DNA of 64,000 nt from Edaphochlamys debaryana (GCA_016858145.1 JAEHOE010000062.1:372001-436000); one strand, 5' to 3'; shown: positions 1 through 11,795, counted from the first letter of the stretch. Notes: generated by a model not told the origin, from the sequence alone. Translations and numbers: made by a program.

Positions 1-2034
1 GCTCTACCCGCTGCTCATCGTGCTGGGCTTCATCGTGACCAACATCACGGACCGCAAGCTGGACAAGCGCCTGTCGGTGCGTGCTGCGTGCTGCGTGGTG
101 TGGTGTGCGACAGAGCGTGTGTGACGAGGCGTGCTGCGCGTGCTGTGCCCAACCCCTAGTGGGGAAGGTCTCTGGGCCCGGTGTTGGGGCCAGCGCGACA
201 GTGTCTGAGGGGAGGTGGGGAGGTGTGCGTGGGCAAGGGGCGTGGCGGGGTACTAACGCGTGGGTCTCACTGGTGCCCGGCCCGAGGCCCCGAGCCCGTC
301 CACCTTCCCTCTCTCAACAATAACAACGGCCCACCCCACCCCACCCCACCCCACCGCAGGGCGGAGACGGCGGCGTGGAGTCCCTCGGGCTGGGCATGGT
401 GGCGGGAGGCATCGTCATCGCTGTGTGGCTCGTCGTAAGTTCGAGACTGGGTTTCCTTTCGGCAGTCAAAAGGCACACAGCGCGGGATCTGATTCCCTGC
501 TGGGAATCCACATGTGTACCTTGAAACTTGCTGCAAAAGCCATACCCTCCTTGCCTGCGTGTACTGACCGATTACCATATTGTTGGTTGCTCAGGTCCTG
601 GCGGTCGTCCTGGCGCTCGCACGCACCGTCTACAAGGACGGCGACGGGCCGCTCAACTGGTTCGAGGTCTTCTTCCGAACGGGCTCCATCATCTACGGAG
701 GCGGTCAGGTGGGGTCTGGGTGTGGGTGAGGGGGCTGCCGGGTTGGCTGTGGGAGCGGACGGCGGCTGAGTTATTGCTGTACCGTAGCGGCATGGACTAC
801 CGGTACTTGTCATCTCATCAACACGCAAGCCGAACCCCCAATAACCCCGGCCTCCCCCTCCCCCTCCCCCTCAGGTGGTGCTGCCCATGCTGCTGTCCGA
901 CGTGGTCACCACCTACCCCAACGGCACCACCACGGAGGACTCGTGGGTCACCAAGGAGCAGTTCTTCGCGGGCCTGGGGGCGGTGCAGGTGGGTTTGATT
1001 TCGTGTGGTTGTGGGGTGGGTTGGAGCTGTTCGGTTGGGGGAAGAGGGGTGCAACGGAGCTCCGCCCGGGCCAGGGGCGGTACAGCTACCGCTGGGGTGT
1101 CAGGGGAGACGAGGGGGGCATTGGTTGGTTGGGGCTGGTTGGGTTTCGGGCCCTTGCTGAAACCCAAGCGTACCGATGTCCTGCATGCCGCTCGGCCCTT
1201 TCCCTTCCAGGCGCTGCCGGGGCCTCTCTTCAACTTCTCGTCCTACCTCGGCTGCATCATTGCCATCAAGGTGCGTTGAGGACCAGGCTCGCGCGCAATG
1301 TTCGGCTACAAGTAACTAACTGTGTGCAGCTCAGCTGCCCGCGCTAGTTTAGTGCTCAGAGCTGAGCTTCGCGCTGAACTGTATCCTCCGTACGTGACCA
1401 GCCAGTGGGGACTTCAGCGTACGGCCTGAACCAGTCACTTGTTGTCAGCCGTTGTCACGTTAATGATTTCCTTTTTTACCCCTGTCCCCCGCAGTGGGGC
1501 TACCCCTTCATCCTGGGTGCCGTACTGGCCTGGTTCGGCCTCTTCTCCCCCGGCGTCATGCTCATCTTCGGAGTGCTGCCGTACTGGAAGAAGTTCCGCA
1601 CGTGGCAGGTGCGTCATACGGCAGATTGCTGCGCCAGTACGACAGTCTGGGTTTGGGTTAGGGTTTGAGACGCCTGACCCGCTGCTTTGTGTTACACGCT
1701 CGCGACCCCCCCCCCTTGCTCCTTAGCTCTCTCCGGTCCCTTCGCCACCTGTCCCCGCCTACTAACCCCCGAAAATCTTGCCCATTACCCAACACCTCTT
1801 CAGTTGTACCGCCGCGGCCTGACGGGCATGAACGCCGTGGGTGTGGGCCTCATTCTGGCATCGGTATTCTCCATGACGGTCGACGTCTACCAAATCAGCC
1901 CGTTCCCAACCGCCTCGTTAGTCATCGGCCTCTTCGCCTTCACGGCAGTGGACGAGCTCCACATCTTCGAGCCGTTCGTTGTCATCGGCGGCGCTCTGCT
2001 GGGGCTTCTCGGCTGGGGCGCCAAGCTCGACTAA
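1..2034 (+). CDS. Chromate (CHR) family ion transporter, C-terminal 260 residues
   Basis: Seven exons read in phase: <1-76, 360-434, 595-708, 875-988, 1211-1270, 1495-1608, 1804-2034, ending in TAA at 2032-2034. The 5' part lies outside the window. The product is a polytopic membrane protein. Recognisable CHR-family motifs are FFRTGSIIYGGGQVVLPML, followed by a W-x5-QFFAGLGAVQ stretch, ALPGPLFNFSSYLG, and a late hydrophobic pair of segments ending GLLGWGAKLD. Family members (ChrA-like) move chromate or sulfate-like oxyanions across membranes; the actual substrate and membrane in this alga are not shown by the sequence. Exons 1, 2, 3, 4, 5 and 6 all end on codon boundaries (phase 0), so they could be skipped or shuffled without frame loss. 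Family call is strong; direction and substrate are inference. Confidence 0.85.
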
Positions 2035-4347
2035 AAGGCATCGAGCGGCATGATTGACCAGCAGTTCGTCACGTGCGGAGTTTTGACTAGATGGAGCGCC
2101 AAGCGGAGCGGACACTAGCTGTGTATGGCAGCGTTGGGCACTCCGCTGCAGCGCTGTGGAGGAGAATGCAACCTTTGCGGTTATCGGCTGCAACGCTGAC
2201 CGCCACGTGGGACTGAGGTGCGGAGACTTGCGGATGGGACGGTACGAGAGCGCAGGAGCGAAGACGCCATCGGCCCTCCTGGGTTGCACGGGCAGGGCAG
2301 TTGCACGAGTGACGCACATGGGTGCCGGGGGCAGTTAGGAAGCGGCAGTGCCCGCACTTGACCAGCAAGGGAGACGGGCGCACAGGGGCCGGATGACATG
2401 CAGCACAAATCGGCAGCACGAAAGAGAAATGGCATGGGGCGTAGTTGGTGTTGACAGGGGGTGCGGCATAGTCGTAGCCACCTTTGCTACAGGGCTTGCT
2501 ACAGGGCTCTCAGGTTGCTGCGGCGGCAACGGCGTTGCTGCGGCTTGCACGCGCCAGGGGGCACAGACATGACTGCTGCAGTGTGTTGAGCTTCCCGCTG
2601 CTAGACCGTATGGTTCGTACAAGTGCGGGTACGTCAAGTACTTCTTATGCTCTGCCTCTCGGGTGGGGTTGTGTTTGCCAAATGCCCTATGGAGACACGT
2701 GTTCATCCGACGGGGAAAGTGCATTTAGTGCCGTTCATGTGTTCATTCCTGCAGAGTGCCGGGTGGAAGGCCTTCCGGTGCCTTGTGAACCTAGTTCGGC
2801 CTTGCTGTGAGCTGCGGGGCGCCTCGAAGGCTGTAGATAGAAAGGGACTAGCTCCCTGGCCTCGCCATCGGGCAAGTTGACAGACATTTGTTTACCAAGA
2901 ATGAGATATGAGTTCGACGTGAGGGCGAGTGAGCGAGTGAGGCTGGACGCGTCTGGGGCCTCGACTAGGGGTCGGTGGGCATACTCGGCATAGCCACCAC
3001 ATGGCACACAAGCGACAAGGGGTGAGCTCGCTCCGGACCAGCCGGATAGCCATGAACCCGAACCCAATCCCCGAGTGAACTTGACGGACCTGATTTGACG
3101 GCGGTATCGGCCTGCGGGAGGAAGGAGCCCGTGACAGCGGCTGGTCGAGTGTAACGAGGTTTTGGACCGAGGAAGGCATGTGTGCTCTCACGCCTTGAAG
3201 GCGGGGAGACGGGGACCAAAGGGTCCTCAGACATGTGATGCCCTCGACCAGTCTGAACCTCGATACGCCTGATGAGCCTCCGTCCCCCGTCAGGCCCTTC
3301 CGCTCGACGACCATGCCACGGGGCTTAAGAGCAATGGTGGGCTAGCTAGCAATCCGGCAGTAGCAGCAGCTGCCTTATGCGCCCAACTTTGCCAGCGCGT
3401 GTGGGACTCAGCCTGTGTTCGACCGTTCAGGACCGCAGGCAGATAGGCAACCCGTCGAGCTACCCTTTACCGCACCCTTTGCGCACTCGCTTGCCTGGCA
3501 CCCCTGTTCTTAACCCTTTACCGCCTGTGCGGCGCCTTCCCGCGACCCCGGCGAAGTGCAATTCGGTCCGAGCGGCACTCCACCACGCTTCACAGTCTGA
3601 ACGGCACTCAACCACGCTCGACCGCTCGGGGCGACCCGACGGCTGCCCTCAGACACGACAGCCAACTCAGCACCTCCACCTGCGCCCCCGCCAGCGCTCC
3701 TGCTGCCTCCGCCCCTGCTTGATACGCTTGCGTTGTCTGCCTTCCATCCTAAGGGGCCAGTCCGTGGCTCCCTGCGCAGTCGAGTACTGTCTTGAGGTCA
3801 GGTGGCTCCGCCCACATTCCCCACAGCACCCCAGCGTACGCGCCATGCTCCCTTGCGCCGCAGCTCTCGGGTCGCACGCTAGCTGCCCGGAGGTTCCCTC
3901 CACTCCACTGCTACCGGCGCCCTGCCAGCCTGCAGCCCCCCAAGCCCGTTGTTCGGAAAGGAACCTGAGTCTGCACTTTTCTGGCCTGCTTTTCGCGTCT
4001 GTCAATTCCCCTTCCCCCAAGCCCGTCGTGCGGCCCCAGCGTCCCTCCTACCAGCTCGAGACATGCGCGGCCACGAAGGGTGGCCCAGCGCCCACACTCC
4101 TCCCCTCACACCAGACACACGTCTTGCGCCCAGACTCCCTCGTTGCCAGCTCCAGATATGCGCGGTCACGCACTTTGGCTCTCCCGCCCTCGCACCAGAC
4201 ACCATACGCAACCGCGCACCCTGCCCCATGCCACAAGTGGCCCACAGCGCTAGCTAGGGCAGCGCAAAGGCAGCAACAGGTACGAGATCCCCACACCTGT
4301 ACCAGCGGTATACCTTCACACACAGACCCTCAACCCGCTGCACACCA
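2035..4347. other. Convergent intergenic region (3' UTRs of the transporter and ankyrin gene A)
   Basis: No convincing coding exon on either strand. A 389-codon + strand open frame at 3377-4546 is Pro/Arg/Cys/His-rich, lacks a recognisable domain and runs into the antisense of gene A, so it is not annotated. There is a weak internal duplication with about 94 bp spacing near 4047-4190 (copies of a CCAGCTC-AGA-ATGCGCGG block). Confidence 0.6.
3150..3154 (+). terminator. Candidate TGTAA polyadenylation signal of the transporter
   Basis: This is the first TGTAA on the + strand after the transporter stop codon, 1.1 kb downstream. TGTAA is the usual nuclear poly(A) motif in Chlamydomonas. The distance is on the long side for a 3' UTR. 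Confidence 0.4.
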
Positions 4348-6188
4348 TCAGCCGCACAACCCATCTCGCTCGATCTGCATGCGCTGCACCCACTGCATCA
4401 AATCCCACTGCTCGTCGTCGCTCCGGCCGCGGGCGCATGCCGCCTTTTCCAACGCCTTGGCCCAGTCCACTCGCACCCCCCGCTCCGTCATACTCTCCGC
4501 CAGCCACTGCACCCAGTGCAGGGGCGCACGCCGCTTGATGGACTGATTGAGGAACCCGGGGCTGGATTCGAGATCCAGGCGATGCAGAGCCGGCAGCATG
4601 CCCCACTCTCCGCGCTGGACGACCTCGTCGTACACGTCCGCATGCGTGTGGGCCTGCATTGTACGGCGTACGGCGTTGGAGGTACGGCACGAAGTACATA
4701 GTCACGGATGGATGCACGGCCCTCTTCGAACTGCTGCCAGCCTCCACGACCCAAGCCGGGTCACCGGCGACTCACCAGCCGCGGGCAGCCCAGCTCCCCC
4801 AGAAGCTCCAGTGCGGCCTCGCAGCCGGACCGCACCGCCGCCGCCCACGCGCAACCGCCCGCATGGCAGCCGCGCGCGTGGAGCCACCGCATCGTCTCGA
4901 CGGAGCCGGAGGCCGCGCCGGCTTCGAACAAGATTTCACCCGACACATCGGTGAGGTGTGCCGCAAAGCCCGGTAGTGACTCATGGGCCCACACGATGAC
5001 GGGCAGGCGGCCGCCTCGGGCGGCCGGCCGGGCGAAGTCCCATGAGTCCAGGTTGCATCCCGCCCGGGCCAAGGCCTGCAAGACCTCCAGATGCCCAGAT
5101 GCAGCCGCGTCTCGCACTTGCGGGGCCAGGGAACCCGGGGACCCGGTCGCCACGCCCTGTCCCAGCAGCCACTCCACGGCCCCGGCGTGGCCGGCGCTGA
5201 CCGCACACTGCAGGGCTTGGGGCCCGGGCTGGAATCCCCTTTGCCGCAGCCACGCGCAGCGCTCCAGAATGTTGATTACTGGGAGCTTGCTGCTCATGAG
5301 GTGTATGTACGACAGTTGGCTCAGGCGCCTTCTGCCCGCATCCAGGGCGTACTGGGTCTTGGCCTCCCAGTCTCCGGTGGGGCTGGTGAGGGCGGCGTGC
5401 GGGTACTGTCGGAGCCTGTCCTTTTCGCAAAGCCGCGCCACCAAACTCATGGCAGTCTCCAGTGTGAAGCCCTCCATGGCAGCGCTACAGAGGTCTTTCT
5501 CCATGTCCCGGCGCGTGTAGTCATCCTCGGATGAACTTGACGCGAACTCGTCGAACGGTGCGTCATCCGCGTCGTACTCCGCATCAGTCTCGGCCTCAGC
5601 ACGGAACTCGTTGCCCGCCTCGATCAGCCACGCTGCCACGCTGTCGTGGCCGTTGCTCGCGGCCCTGACTCCCGCCCTCCAGATCACCGCAGCCGACAGC
5701 GTCGCGCTCCTCAATGCCACGAGCCACTCGCACACCGCCTGCTGTCCCGACTCGCCTGCGCACTGCAGCAGCTCCGTCCAGTTCTCGTGCTTCATCCGCA
5801 ACTGTGCTGTGAGGTGATTGCAGCTGTGTAGGGCCCCCGCGGCAGCAGCCGCCAGTAGGTGCGACTGGCCGGGGGCAAGGAACGTGGCCGACGGTGCCAC
5901 GTTTAGGTTTGGCACGCAGTCGCTCGCCGCTGCCAAGCACACCAACTGCTCGCGCTGGCGCCGTGTAAGGTTCTTGCAGGCTCCGGGAGCCATCCAGCTC
6001 CGCTCAAAGGCCCAAGCGGGAAAGGGCTGGGACAAGCGGATGATGGCGTCCTCCGCGCGCACGTTCCGCGCGGCGCCCTTGTCTACCACCCGCAGGCAGG
6101 CGAGGTCATTGAGATCGAGGTGAGGCGCCACAAGCCTGAACACAAGCGAGCCTTCCGTTGGCGAGAGCGCAGATGGCTGGGTCGACAT
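4348..6188 (-). CDS. Ankyrin-repeat protein A with F-box-like N-terminus
   Basis: Two exons: 6188-4776 and 4653-4348; the intron (4775-4654) has GTGAGT/TGCAG ends and phase 0, giving 572 residues. The start is the ATG at 6188; an upstream in-frame GTG at 6218 is unlikely because paralog B starts at the equivalent ATG. A TATATA lies 43 bp upstream. Residues about 8-45 (SPTEGSLVFRLV ... DLACLRVVDKGAARN) resemble an F-box-like helical motif. The rest is repeated ankyrin-like helices (for example AASGHLEVLQALARAGCN and AAASGSVETMRWLHARGC). Such proteins usually bind other proteins, often as ubiquitin-ligase adaptors, but no function can be assigned here. The acidic stretch with DAEYDADDAPFDEFASSSSEDD (in two parts, around residue 215) is absent from the paralog. 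Confidence 0.75.
4454..5195. repeat. 742 bp duplicated block, copy in gene A
   Basis: Matches 7366-8107 at a constant offset of 2912 bp with no gaps and about seven mismatches by eye. It covers the end of exon 1, the whole intron and most of the tail exon. Similarity drops clearly outside both edges. Confidence 0.85.
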
Positions 6189-6529
6189 GCTAGGTACTGG
6201 TACAAGTGTTGTCCGCACAGGTGGTGATTGATATATAGAGGTTGCGGGTGACGGACGGTGTTTGGGCTAACACCAGGCGCTCAGCCTCGAGACCGGGTCC
6301 CCGCTCTCATCCGCAAGCTGGATGCCCTCGCGTGCCCTCCACCCCAAACCACGCGCCGGGACTCCGCCCCTCTCTGGACTCCCCTCGTCAGGCGCCAGGC
6401 GCTCTCGTCGGGCAATACGCCAGGCCAAACCCCGCATTATCGGCCCCTGCCCCCCTATTGCACCCTTGCCGCTCTGGTCCCTCTCCTATCCCTATCCCTT
6501 TGCTCCGCGACCGCCCCACACAGGCATAC
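6189..6529. other. Spacer between ankyrin genes B and A
   Basis: Promoter of gene A and 3' UTR of gene B. The stretch at about 6272-6330 (TCAGCCTCGAG-CCGGGTCCCCGC-CTCATCCGCA) recurs upstream of gene B at about 9127-9180, so the tandem duplication included some 5' flanking DNA. Confidence 0.55.
6231..6237 (-). promoter_or_regulatory. TATA-like box of ankyrin gene A
   Basis: ATATATA lies 43 bp upstream of the chosen ATG on the minus strand. The position suits a short 5' UTR and argues against the GTG at 6218. Confidence 0.45.
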
Positions 6530-9034
6530 CTATGCGTCCAACAGCGCTGGAATCGCGCAATCTTCGCAGTCACATTTGCAGTTCAACGTCCTCACCAGCC
6601 CCTCGCCTCGCTCCTTCTGCTGAGGGAACTGCATCCGCTGAAGCCACTGCACTACGTCCGCCTGCTCCTGGGGACTCCGGCCCCGGGAATATGCCGCCGC
6701 GCCCGCCACCTTCTTCCAGTTCACACGCACCCCCTGCTCCGTCATGCTCTCCGCCAGCCACTGCAGCCAGGGCAGGGGCGTACCTGCCCTCACGGCCTGT
6801 TCGAGGAGGTCGGGTCCGCACTTGAAACCCAGGCGACACAGCACCGGCAGCATGCCCCACTCGCCGGCCTGCACGGCCTCGGCGCAGGCGACGTAAGGGG
6901 CGTGGGCCTGCAAACACACGTGAGACCGGGGTTCAAAAACAAGTCCGTACGCAACTTGCAGGGTCCCAAGGCCTCCGCTCGCAGCAACGCCACCGGCAAC
7001 TCACCAGCCGCGGGCAGCCCAGCTCCGCCAGAAGCTCCACGGCCGCCTCGCAGCCAGACCTCACCGCCGGCCCCCACGCACACCCGCCCGGATGGCAGCC
7101 GCGCGCGTGGAGCCACCGCAGCGTCTCGACGGAGCCGGAGGCCGCGCCGTCTCTAAAGAGGGCCTCACCCGGGACACCGGTGAGGCATGCCGCAAAGCCC
7201 GGCAGCGACTCGTCCGCCCACACGAGCACGGGTAGCCGGCCGCCTCGGGCGGCCGCCCGGACCATCTCCCTCAGGTCCACGCTGTATCCCGCCCGTGTCA
7301 AGGCCTGCAAAACCTCCAGGTGCCCTGAAGCCGCCGCCTCAAGCACTCTGGGGGCCAGGTATTCCGCCTTGGCCCAGTCCACTCGCACCCCCCGCTCCGT
7401 CATGCTCTCCGCCAGCCACTGCACCCAGCGCAGGGGCGCACGCCGCTTGATGGACTGATTGAGGAACCCGGGGCTGGATTCGAGATCCAGGCGATGCAGA
7501 GCCGGCAGCATGCCCCACTCTCCGCGCTGGACGACCTCGTCGTACACGTCCGCATGCGTGTGGGCCTGCATTGTACGGCGTACGGCGTTGGAGGTACGGC
7601 ACGAAGTACATAGTCACGGATGGATGCACGGCCCTCTTCGAACTGCTGCCAGCCTCCACGACCCAAGCCGGGTCACCGGCGACTCACCAGCCGCGGGCAG
7701 CCCAGCTCCCCCAGAAGCTCCAGTGCGGCCTCGCAGCCGGACCGCACCGCCGCCGCCCACGCGCAACCGCCCACATGGCAGCCGCGCGCGTGGAGCCACC
7801 GCATCGTCTCGACGGAGCCGGAGGCCGCGCCGGCTTCGAACAAGATTTCACCCGACACATCGGTGAGGTGTGCCGCAAAGCCCGGTAGTGACTCATGGGC
7901 CCACACGATGACGGGCAGGCGGCCGCCTTGGGCGGCCGGCCGGGCGAAGTCCCATGAGTCCAGGTTGTATCCCGCCCGGGCCAAGGCCTGCAAGACCTCC
8001 AGATGCCCAGATGCAGCCGCGTCTCGCACTTGCGGGGCCAGGGAACCCGGGGGCCCGGTCGCCACGCCCTGTCCCAGCAGCCACTCCACAGCCCCGGCGT
8101 GGCCGGCTTTGATTGCGAGCTGCAGGCTGCCAGGTCCAGGCCGGAAGCCCCTCCGCCGCAGCCACGTGCAGCGCTCCACAATGCTGCTGTCGGGCAGCTT
8201 GCTGCAAAAGATAGAGGTGTACGACAGTTGGCTCAGGCGCTGTCTGCCCGCATCCAGGGCGTACTGGGTCTTGACCGCCCAGTCCCCGGTGGGGCTGGTG
8301 AGGTCAGCGTGCGGGTACTGTCGGAGCCTGCTCTTGTCGCAAAGCCGCGCCACCAGCCTCCTCGCAGTCTCCAGAGTGCACCCCGCCATGGCCGCTTCAC
8401 ACAGGAGTGGCTCCAGGTCCCGGCGGCCGTGACCGTCCTCGCCATTGCCACAGAAGCCGTCGCCCGCCTCGATCAACCACACTGCCAAGCTGTCGTGGCC
8501 CTTGCTTGCGGCCCTGACCCCCGCCTTCCACACGTCCCGGGCGGACAGGTCTGCCGGCCGACACTCCACGACCCAGCCGCACACCTCCCGTCCCGCCTCG
8601 GCTGCGCACTCCAGGAGCTTCGTCCAGTGCTCTAGTTTTAACGTCAGAGTCGTTACGAGGTATCTGCAGCTGTGTAGGGCCCCCGCGGCAGCAGCCGCCA
8701 GTAGGTGCGACTGGCCGGGGGCAAGGAACGTGGCCGACAGTGCCACGGTTAGGTTTGGCACGCAGTTGCTCGCCGCTGCCAAGCACACCAGATGCTCGCG
8801 CCGGCGCCGTGTGAGGTTCTTGCAGGCGCCAGGAGCCATCCAGCTCCGCTCGAATGCCCAAGCGGGAAAGGGCTGGGACAAGCGGATGATTGCGTCCTGC
8901 GCGCGCACGTTCCGCGCGGCGCCCTTGTCTACCACCCGCAGGCAGGCAAGCTCATTTGGACTAAGGTGACGCGCCACAAGCCTGAAGACGAGCGAGCCTT
9001 CCGTTGGCGTGAGTGCACATGGCTTGTTAGACAT
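6530..9034 (-). CDS. Ankyrin-repeat protein B, chimeric with an internal duplicated tail
   Basis: Three exons: 9034-7688, 7565-7005 and 6907-6530, both introns phase 0 with GTGAGT donors, giving 761 residues. The start is the ATG at 9034 (MSNKPCALTPTEGSLVFRLV). Exon 1 is colinear with gene A: F-box-like start followed by ankyrin-like repeats. Exon 2 begins with the tail exon seen at the end of gene A (AHTHADVYDEVVQRGEWGML...), but at ...VRVDWAKA it switches into a fresh ankyrin block (EYLAPRVLEAAASGHLEVLQ). Exon 3 is a second, diverged tail (AHAPYVACAEAVQAGEWGML...). The order is therefore ankyrin-tail-ankyrin-tail, as if two tandem genes had fused. It could also be two overlapping transcripts; the reading frame supports one. 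Confidence 0.7.
7366..8107. repeat. 742 bp duplicated block, copy in gene B
   Basis: Partner of 4454-5195. The intron 7687-7566 appears identical to the intron of gene A, which is more conserved than the flanking coding sequence and points to recent gene conversion. Confidence 0.85.
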
Positions 9035-9565
9035 GTTAGGTAGGGAGCTAAAGCCGTAAAGGACAATTTGAAGGCGGTGATCAATACATACAGTAACAGG
9101 TGACAGGCGATGTCTGAGCCAACATTAGCCGCTCAGCCTCGAGCCCGGGTCCCCGCTCTCATCCGCAGGCGAATGCCCTGCTCGGGTCGCGGGGACCCCG
9201 CTCTCCCGGGCCCCCGCTCGTCTCCCGGGTCCCGAAAGCTACGCTCCGTTGTATATAATAACCCCGCTCGTCTGCCCGCTGGCCGCAACCCTGTACCGCG
9301 TCATTCCTAATGCCCTCCACGGTCGCGTCGGGACTCCCCTCTCGGACTCCCCACGTCAGTCTTCAAGTCAGCTCGTCGGGACATACTCCAAAGCCCGCCA
9401 ACCTCTACATCACACAGCCGTCCCAATGCATTGACCCACCCTCCCACGCCAGCTAGCTGCACGTTGCATTGACCCTCCCACGCCCAGGGGTGCCCACGCC
9501 ATCCCGCGCTTCCACCCTGGCCCCTTCGTTGTTTTCTTCTACACCCTGGCCCCTTATCAACTCCC
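9035..9565. other. 5' flank of ankyrin gene B and pyrimidine-rich spacer
   Basis: Holds the promoter side of gene B and CT-rich, low-complexity DNA up to the LINE fragment. I see no coding exon. A TATATAATAA at about 9251 has no obvious gene to serve. Confidence 0.5.
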
Positions 9566-10332
9566 GGCCGTCATGACCAAGCTTGACTTGCATCGGGTTT
9601 GGGCGATTGGGATTCGTGTAAGCTGTTTTGAGACGCAGGTTAGGGCTGTGTTGTCATACGGCGGACCTGACCGTGTTGCACGCTTCAGACGCTTGTTGGA
9701 GGGGCGGAGCCGTGAAACGCTCTTCTCGCGGGCGTGCAAGGACGACTTGGTGGGGGTGCATGTTGATTTCTTGAAGGCGTGTGTGGGCGCGGCCAAGCCT
9801 CCGTTGAGGCTGATGTTTCGTGAGTGCGGGCAGCTTCCGTTGCAGTAGTATTGGTTATCGTTGGCGTGTGGTTTCTGGAACCGGTTGGTGAAGGATCCTG
9901 GGTCTGTTTATCGAACCACGTTCGTGGCTGATGTAGGGTTGGCCTTGAAGTTTAAGGGGCGGCCGGAGTTAGATTGTTGGGCTGACAAGATGATTCGGGT
10001 ATTAGGTGCTCTTGGGTACGAGTGGCCGGCGGGTGGTGGTGATGCGGCTCCTCATTTGCAGTACACGGCTCATGTGATCAATGTGGAGTGGGTTTTGGAT
10101 GCGTTTCGACAGCGTTTGTTGGCGGAATGGACGGGGCCGCAGGAGCACTCGGATCCCCGCACTTGGACAGGGGAAGGAGTGACGTTGTACCGGTACAGTG
10201 CTTGGATGATGGCTGATGGAGCTGCGCGGTATCTTCGATCTGCTGTGCTTCTTGAGCACATGCGTGCAATGGCGGGTGTGTGCTTGGCCTTTGGCCGTTT
10301 CCCGTGATGCTAGTCGAGTGCAGCGGTCTGAG
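9566..10332 (+). pseudogene. LINE (L1-type) reverse-transcriptase protein, C-terminal fragment, left part
   Basis: The frame from 9573 encodes a non-LTR retrotransposon C-terminal region: LHRVWAIGIRVSCFETQVRA ... SYGG, then LPLQ-stop-YWLSLACGFWNRL. That is the usual LP-Q ... FWNRL motif just upstream of the terminal zinc ribbon. There is an in-frame TAG at 9846-9848. Around 10250-10290 the coding frame shifts by +1, so the last stretch reads ...VQWRVCAWPLAVSRDAS, RVQRSE. The sequence is interrupted after GAG at 10330-10332 by retrotransposon element 1; the zinc ribbon continues at 42862. The exact 5' truncation point near 9566 is an estimate. Confidence 0.7.
10329..10332. repeat. Target-site duplication TGAG, left of element 1
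   Basis: TGAG is repeated at 42858-42861 on the other side. Removing the element and one copy restores the LINE zinc-ribbon reading frame. Confidence 0.8.
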
Positions 10333-10341
10333 TGCGCTCAG
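10333..10341 (-). repeat. Element 1 terminal repeat B2 (9 bp)
   Basis: Sense CTGAGCGCA, the outermost 3' end of element 1. The same 9-mer (B1) lies at 12880-12872, separated from A2 by gc. Confidence 0.75.
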
Positions 10342-11234
10342 CAAGCGGAGCGTCACACCACACGCGTAACTACCAAAATTCCACACTACAAATTTTTTGC
10401 GCGCGCTGTCGCTTGCTGTGATCCTAAGCTACGGGTGATGTGAGACTCGCGCCCTTGGACCGTTAGCTGAGCCTCTAAAGTGCACAGGTGCTATGTAAGG
10501 GGACACAACACGCTGCTTGTCCTGCAGTGCTAAACACGAAGGCAGACGAAGAGGGGGGCTTCGCACTGGCCTTGGATGTGTGGGGTATGAGCGGAAGCGT
10601 TGGGATTACGCGCAGACCTGGGCAAAGGCCTGCAGGGGCACTCAAACAGGTAGTGAAGGGCTGACTGACCTGCGGGCCAAGGAAGGGGGCAAGCAAGGAT
10701 ACACGGAAAGACCTTGCTACCTTTAAACCTTAACGCAAGGGCCGGGCCTCGCTGGCGCTCGGCTCCTTGGGGCTGTGTTGGATTGCTTCTAGGGGCCGGA
10801 CCTATGTGGGTCGGGCTGTGTCTGGCTCTAGCCGAGTACCGAGTGTGGCTGAGCTGTGGGAAGCCGGTGAGTGGCTGCCTTAAAGGGGGCAGACACGGGA
10901 TACTTGGACAGGGCCTGGCTGGCTGACTGTCTGTGTCTTGCTGGGCACAACTGCGTGCACGGGTAGCTAAGCAGGAACTGTGCTGGGCTACTAAGAGTAA
11001 GAGGTCACGGGCCGGATCGGAGGCTGAACTCACACGAACCGGGGAACCTAAAGGATGCGCTAATGCTGCCCTATGCGGAGGCCCGAGCCGGGGGTCTTAA
11101 CCGCCGCTTCGGCTGGGAAGGCCGCTATAAGCCTGGGGGCAGGGGCGAGGCCGAACTCGCGCTGACCTGCAAGGGTTAAGGGGCGGGGCCGGGAAGGCAG
11201 CCGCTGGTGCCGAAGCCTTGGGCACCTTAAACTC

Positions 11235-11360
11235 GGACCCTGCTTGAGAGGGGTCCTTGGACAGGGGGGCTTGGACCCTGCTTGAAAGGGGTTCTTGAAC
11301 AGGGGGGCTTGGACCCTGCTTGAAAGGGGTTCTTGTACAGGGGGGCTTGGACAGGGGAGC
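11235..11360. repeat. 38 bp tandem repeat, about 3.3 copies, in repeat A
   Basis: Units start with GGACCCTGCTTGA at 11235, 11273 and 11311, with a partial unit at 11349. Each unit holds CCCTG ... CAGGG, a small inverted repeat. The same array is at 29554-29679 in the other copy. Confidence 0.85.
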
Positions 11361-11618
11361 GACCACCTGCAAGCACGAGAGGGCGTAACCGGGGCCTGGG
11401 GTTAGCCTAAGCTTCTGCGCTAACGGGGAGACAGGTAGGCTGGCCTACACCTGTGACCCTACTGTGCCTTTGTGTGGAGAAGAGTGTGTAAGGGTGTGTG
11501 TTGTGGTGGGAGAGGAGAGTGGTGGATGGGGGAGAAGGGGGGAGCGTGTGGGTATGGCTGGGGCTGAGGTGAGCTGAGGGGAGCTGGGGGGAAGCGGGGA
11601 AAGAGGGGTGTGTTTTGG

Positions 11619-11623
11619 TTACA
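11619..11623 (-). terminator. TGTAA motif in element 1 repeat A
   Basis: Minus-strand TGTAA about 170 bp past the TATA box, a plausible poly(A) signal giving a short R region. Confidence 0.4.
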
Positions 11624-11787
11624 AGGGCACGGTCGGAAGCTGGGGGTGATCAGTCCTTTGCTTCACCGCTAAGAGCAGAGCTGGATTAGCTTTATAGGAG
11701 AGTGCTTAGGGAGCCTGGGTTTGGATTCTTGGGTTGCTTGGGGGTTTGAGTGTGAACTTGTTATATCGACTATGCGCCGAGGGCGGC

Positions 11788-11795
11788 CTTTTATA
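11788..11795 (-). promoter_or_regulatory. TATA box in element 1 repeat A (distal copy)
   Basis: TATAAAAG on the minus strand, in the coding direction of element 1. The proximal, promoter-side copy is at about 41776-41783. It defines the U3/R boundary near 11765. Confidence 0.6.

Noticed and set aside
3377..4546. 389-codon open frame on the + strand
   Set aside because: Biased composition, no domain, and its end overlaps the well-supported minus-strand ankyrin exon; a chance ORF in GC-rich DNA.
9573..10307. A host gene with an in-frame stop
   Set aside because: Motifs and the zinc ribbon that continues at 42862 identify it as a decayed LINE fragment.
11235..11360. CRISPR-like array
   Set aside because: It is a head-to-tail 38 bp tandem repeat without spacers inside a retrotransposon terminal repeat.
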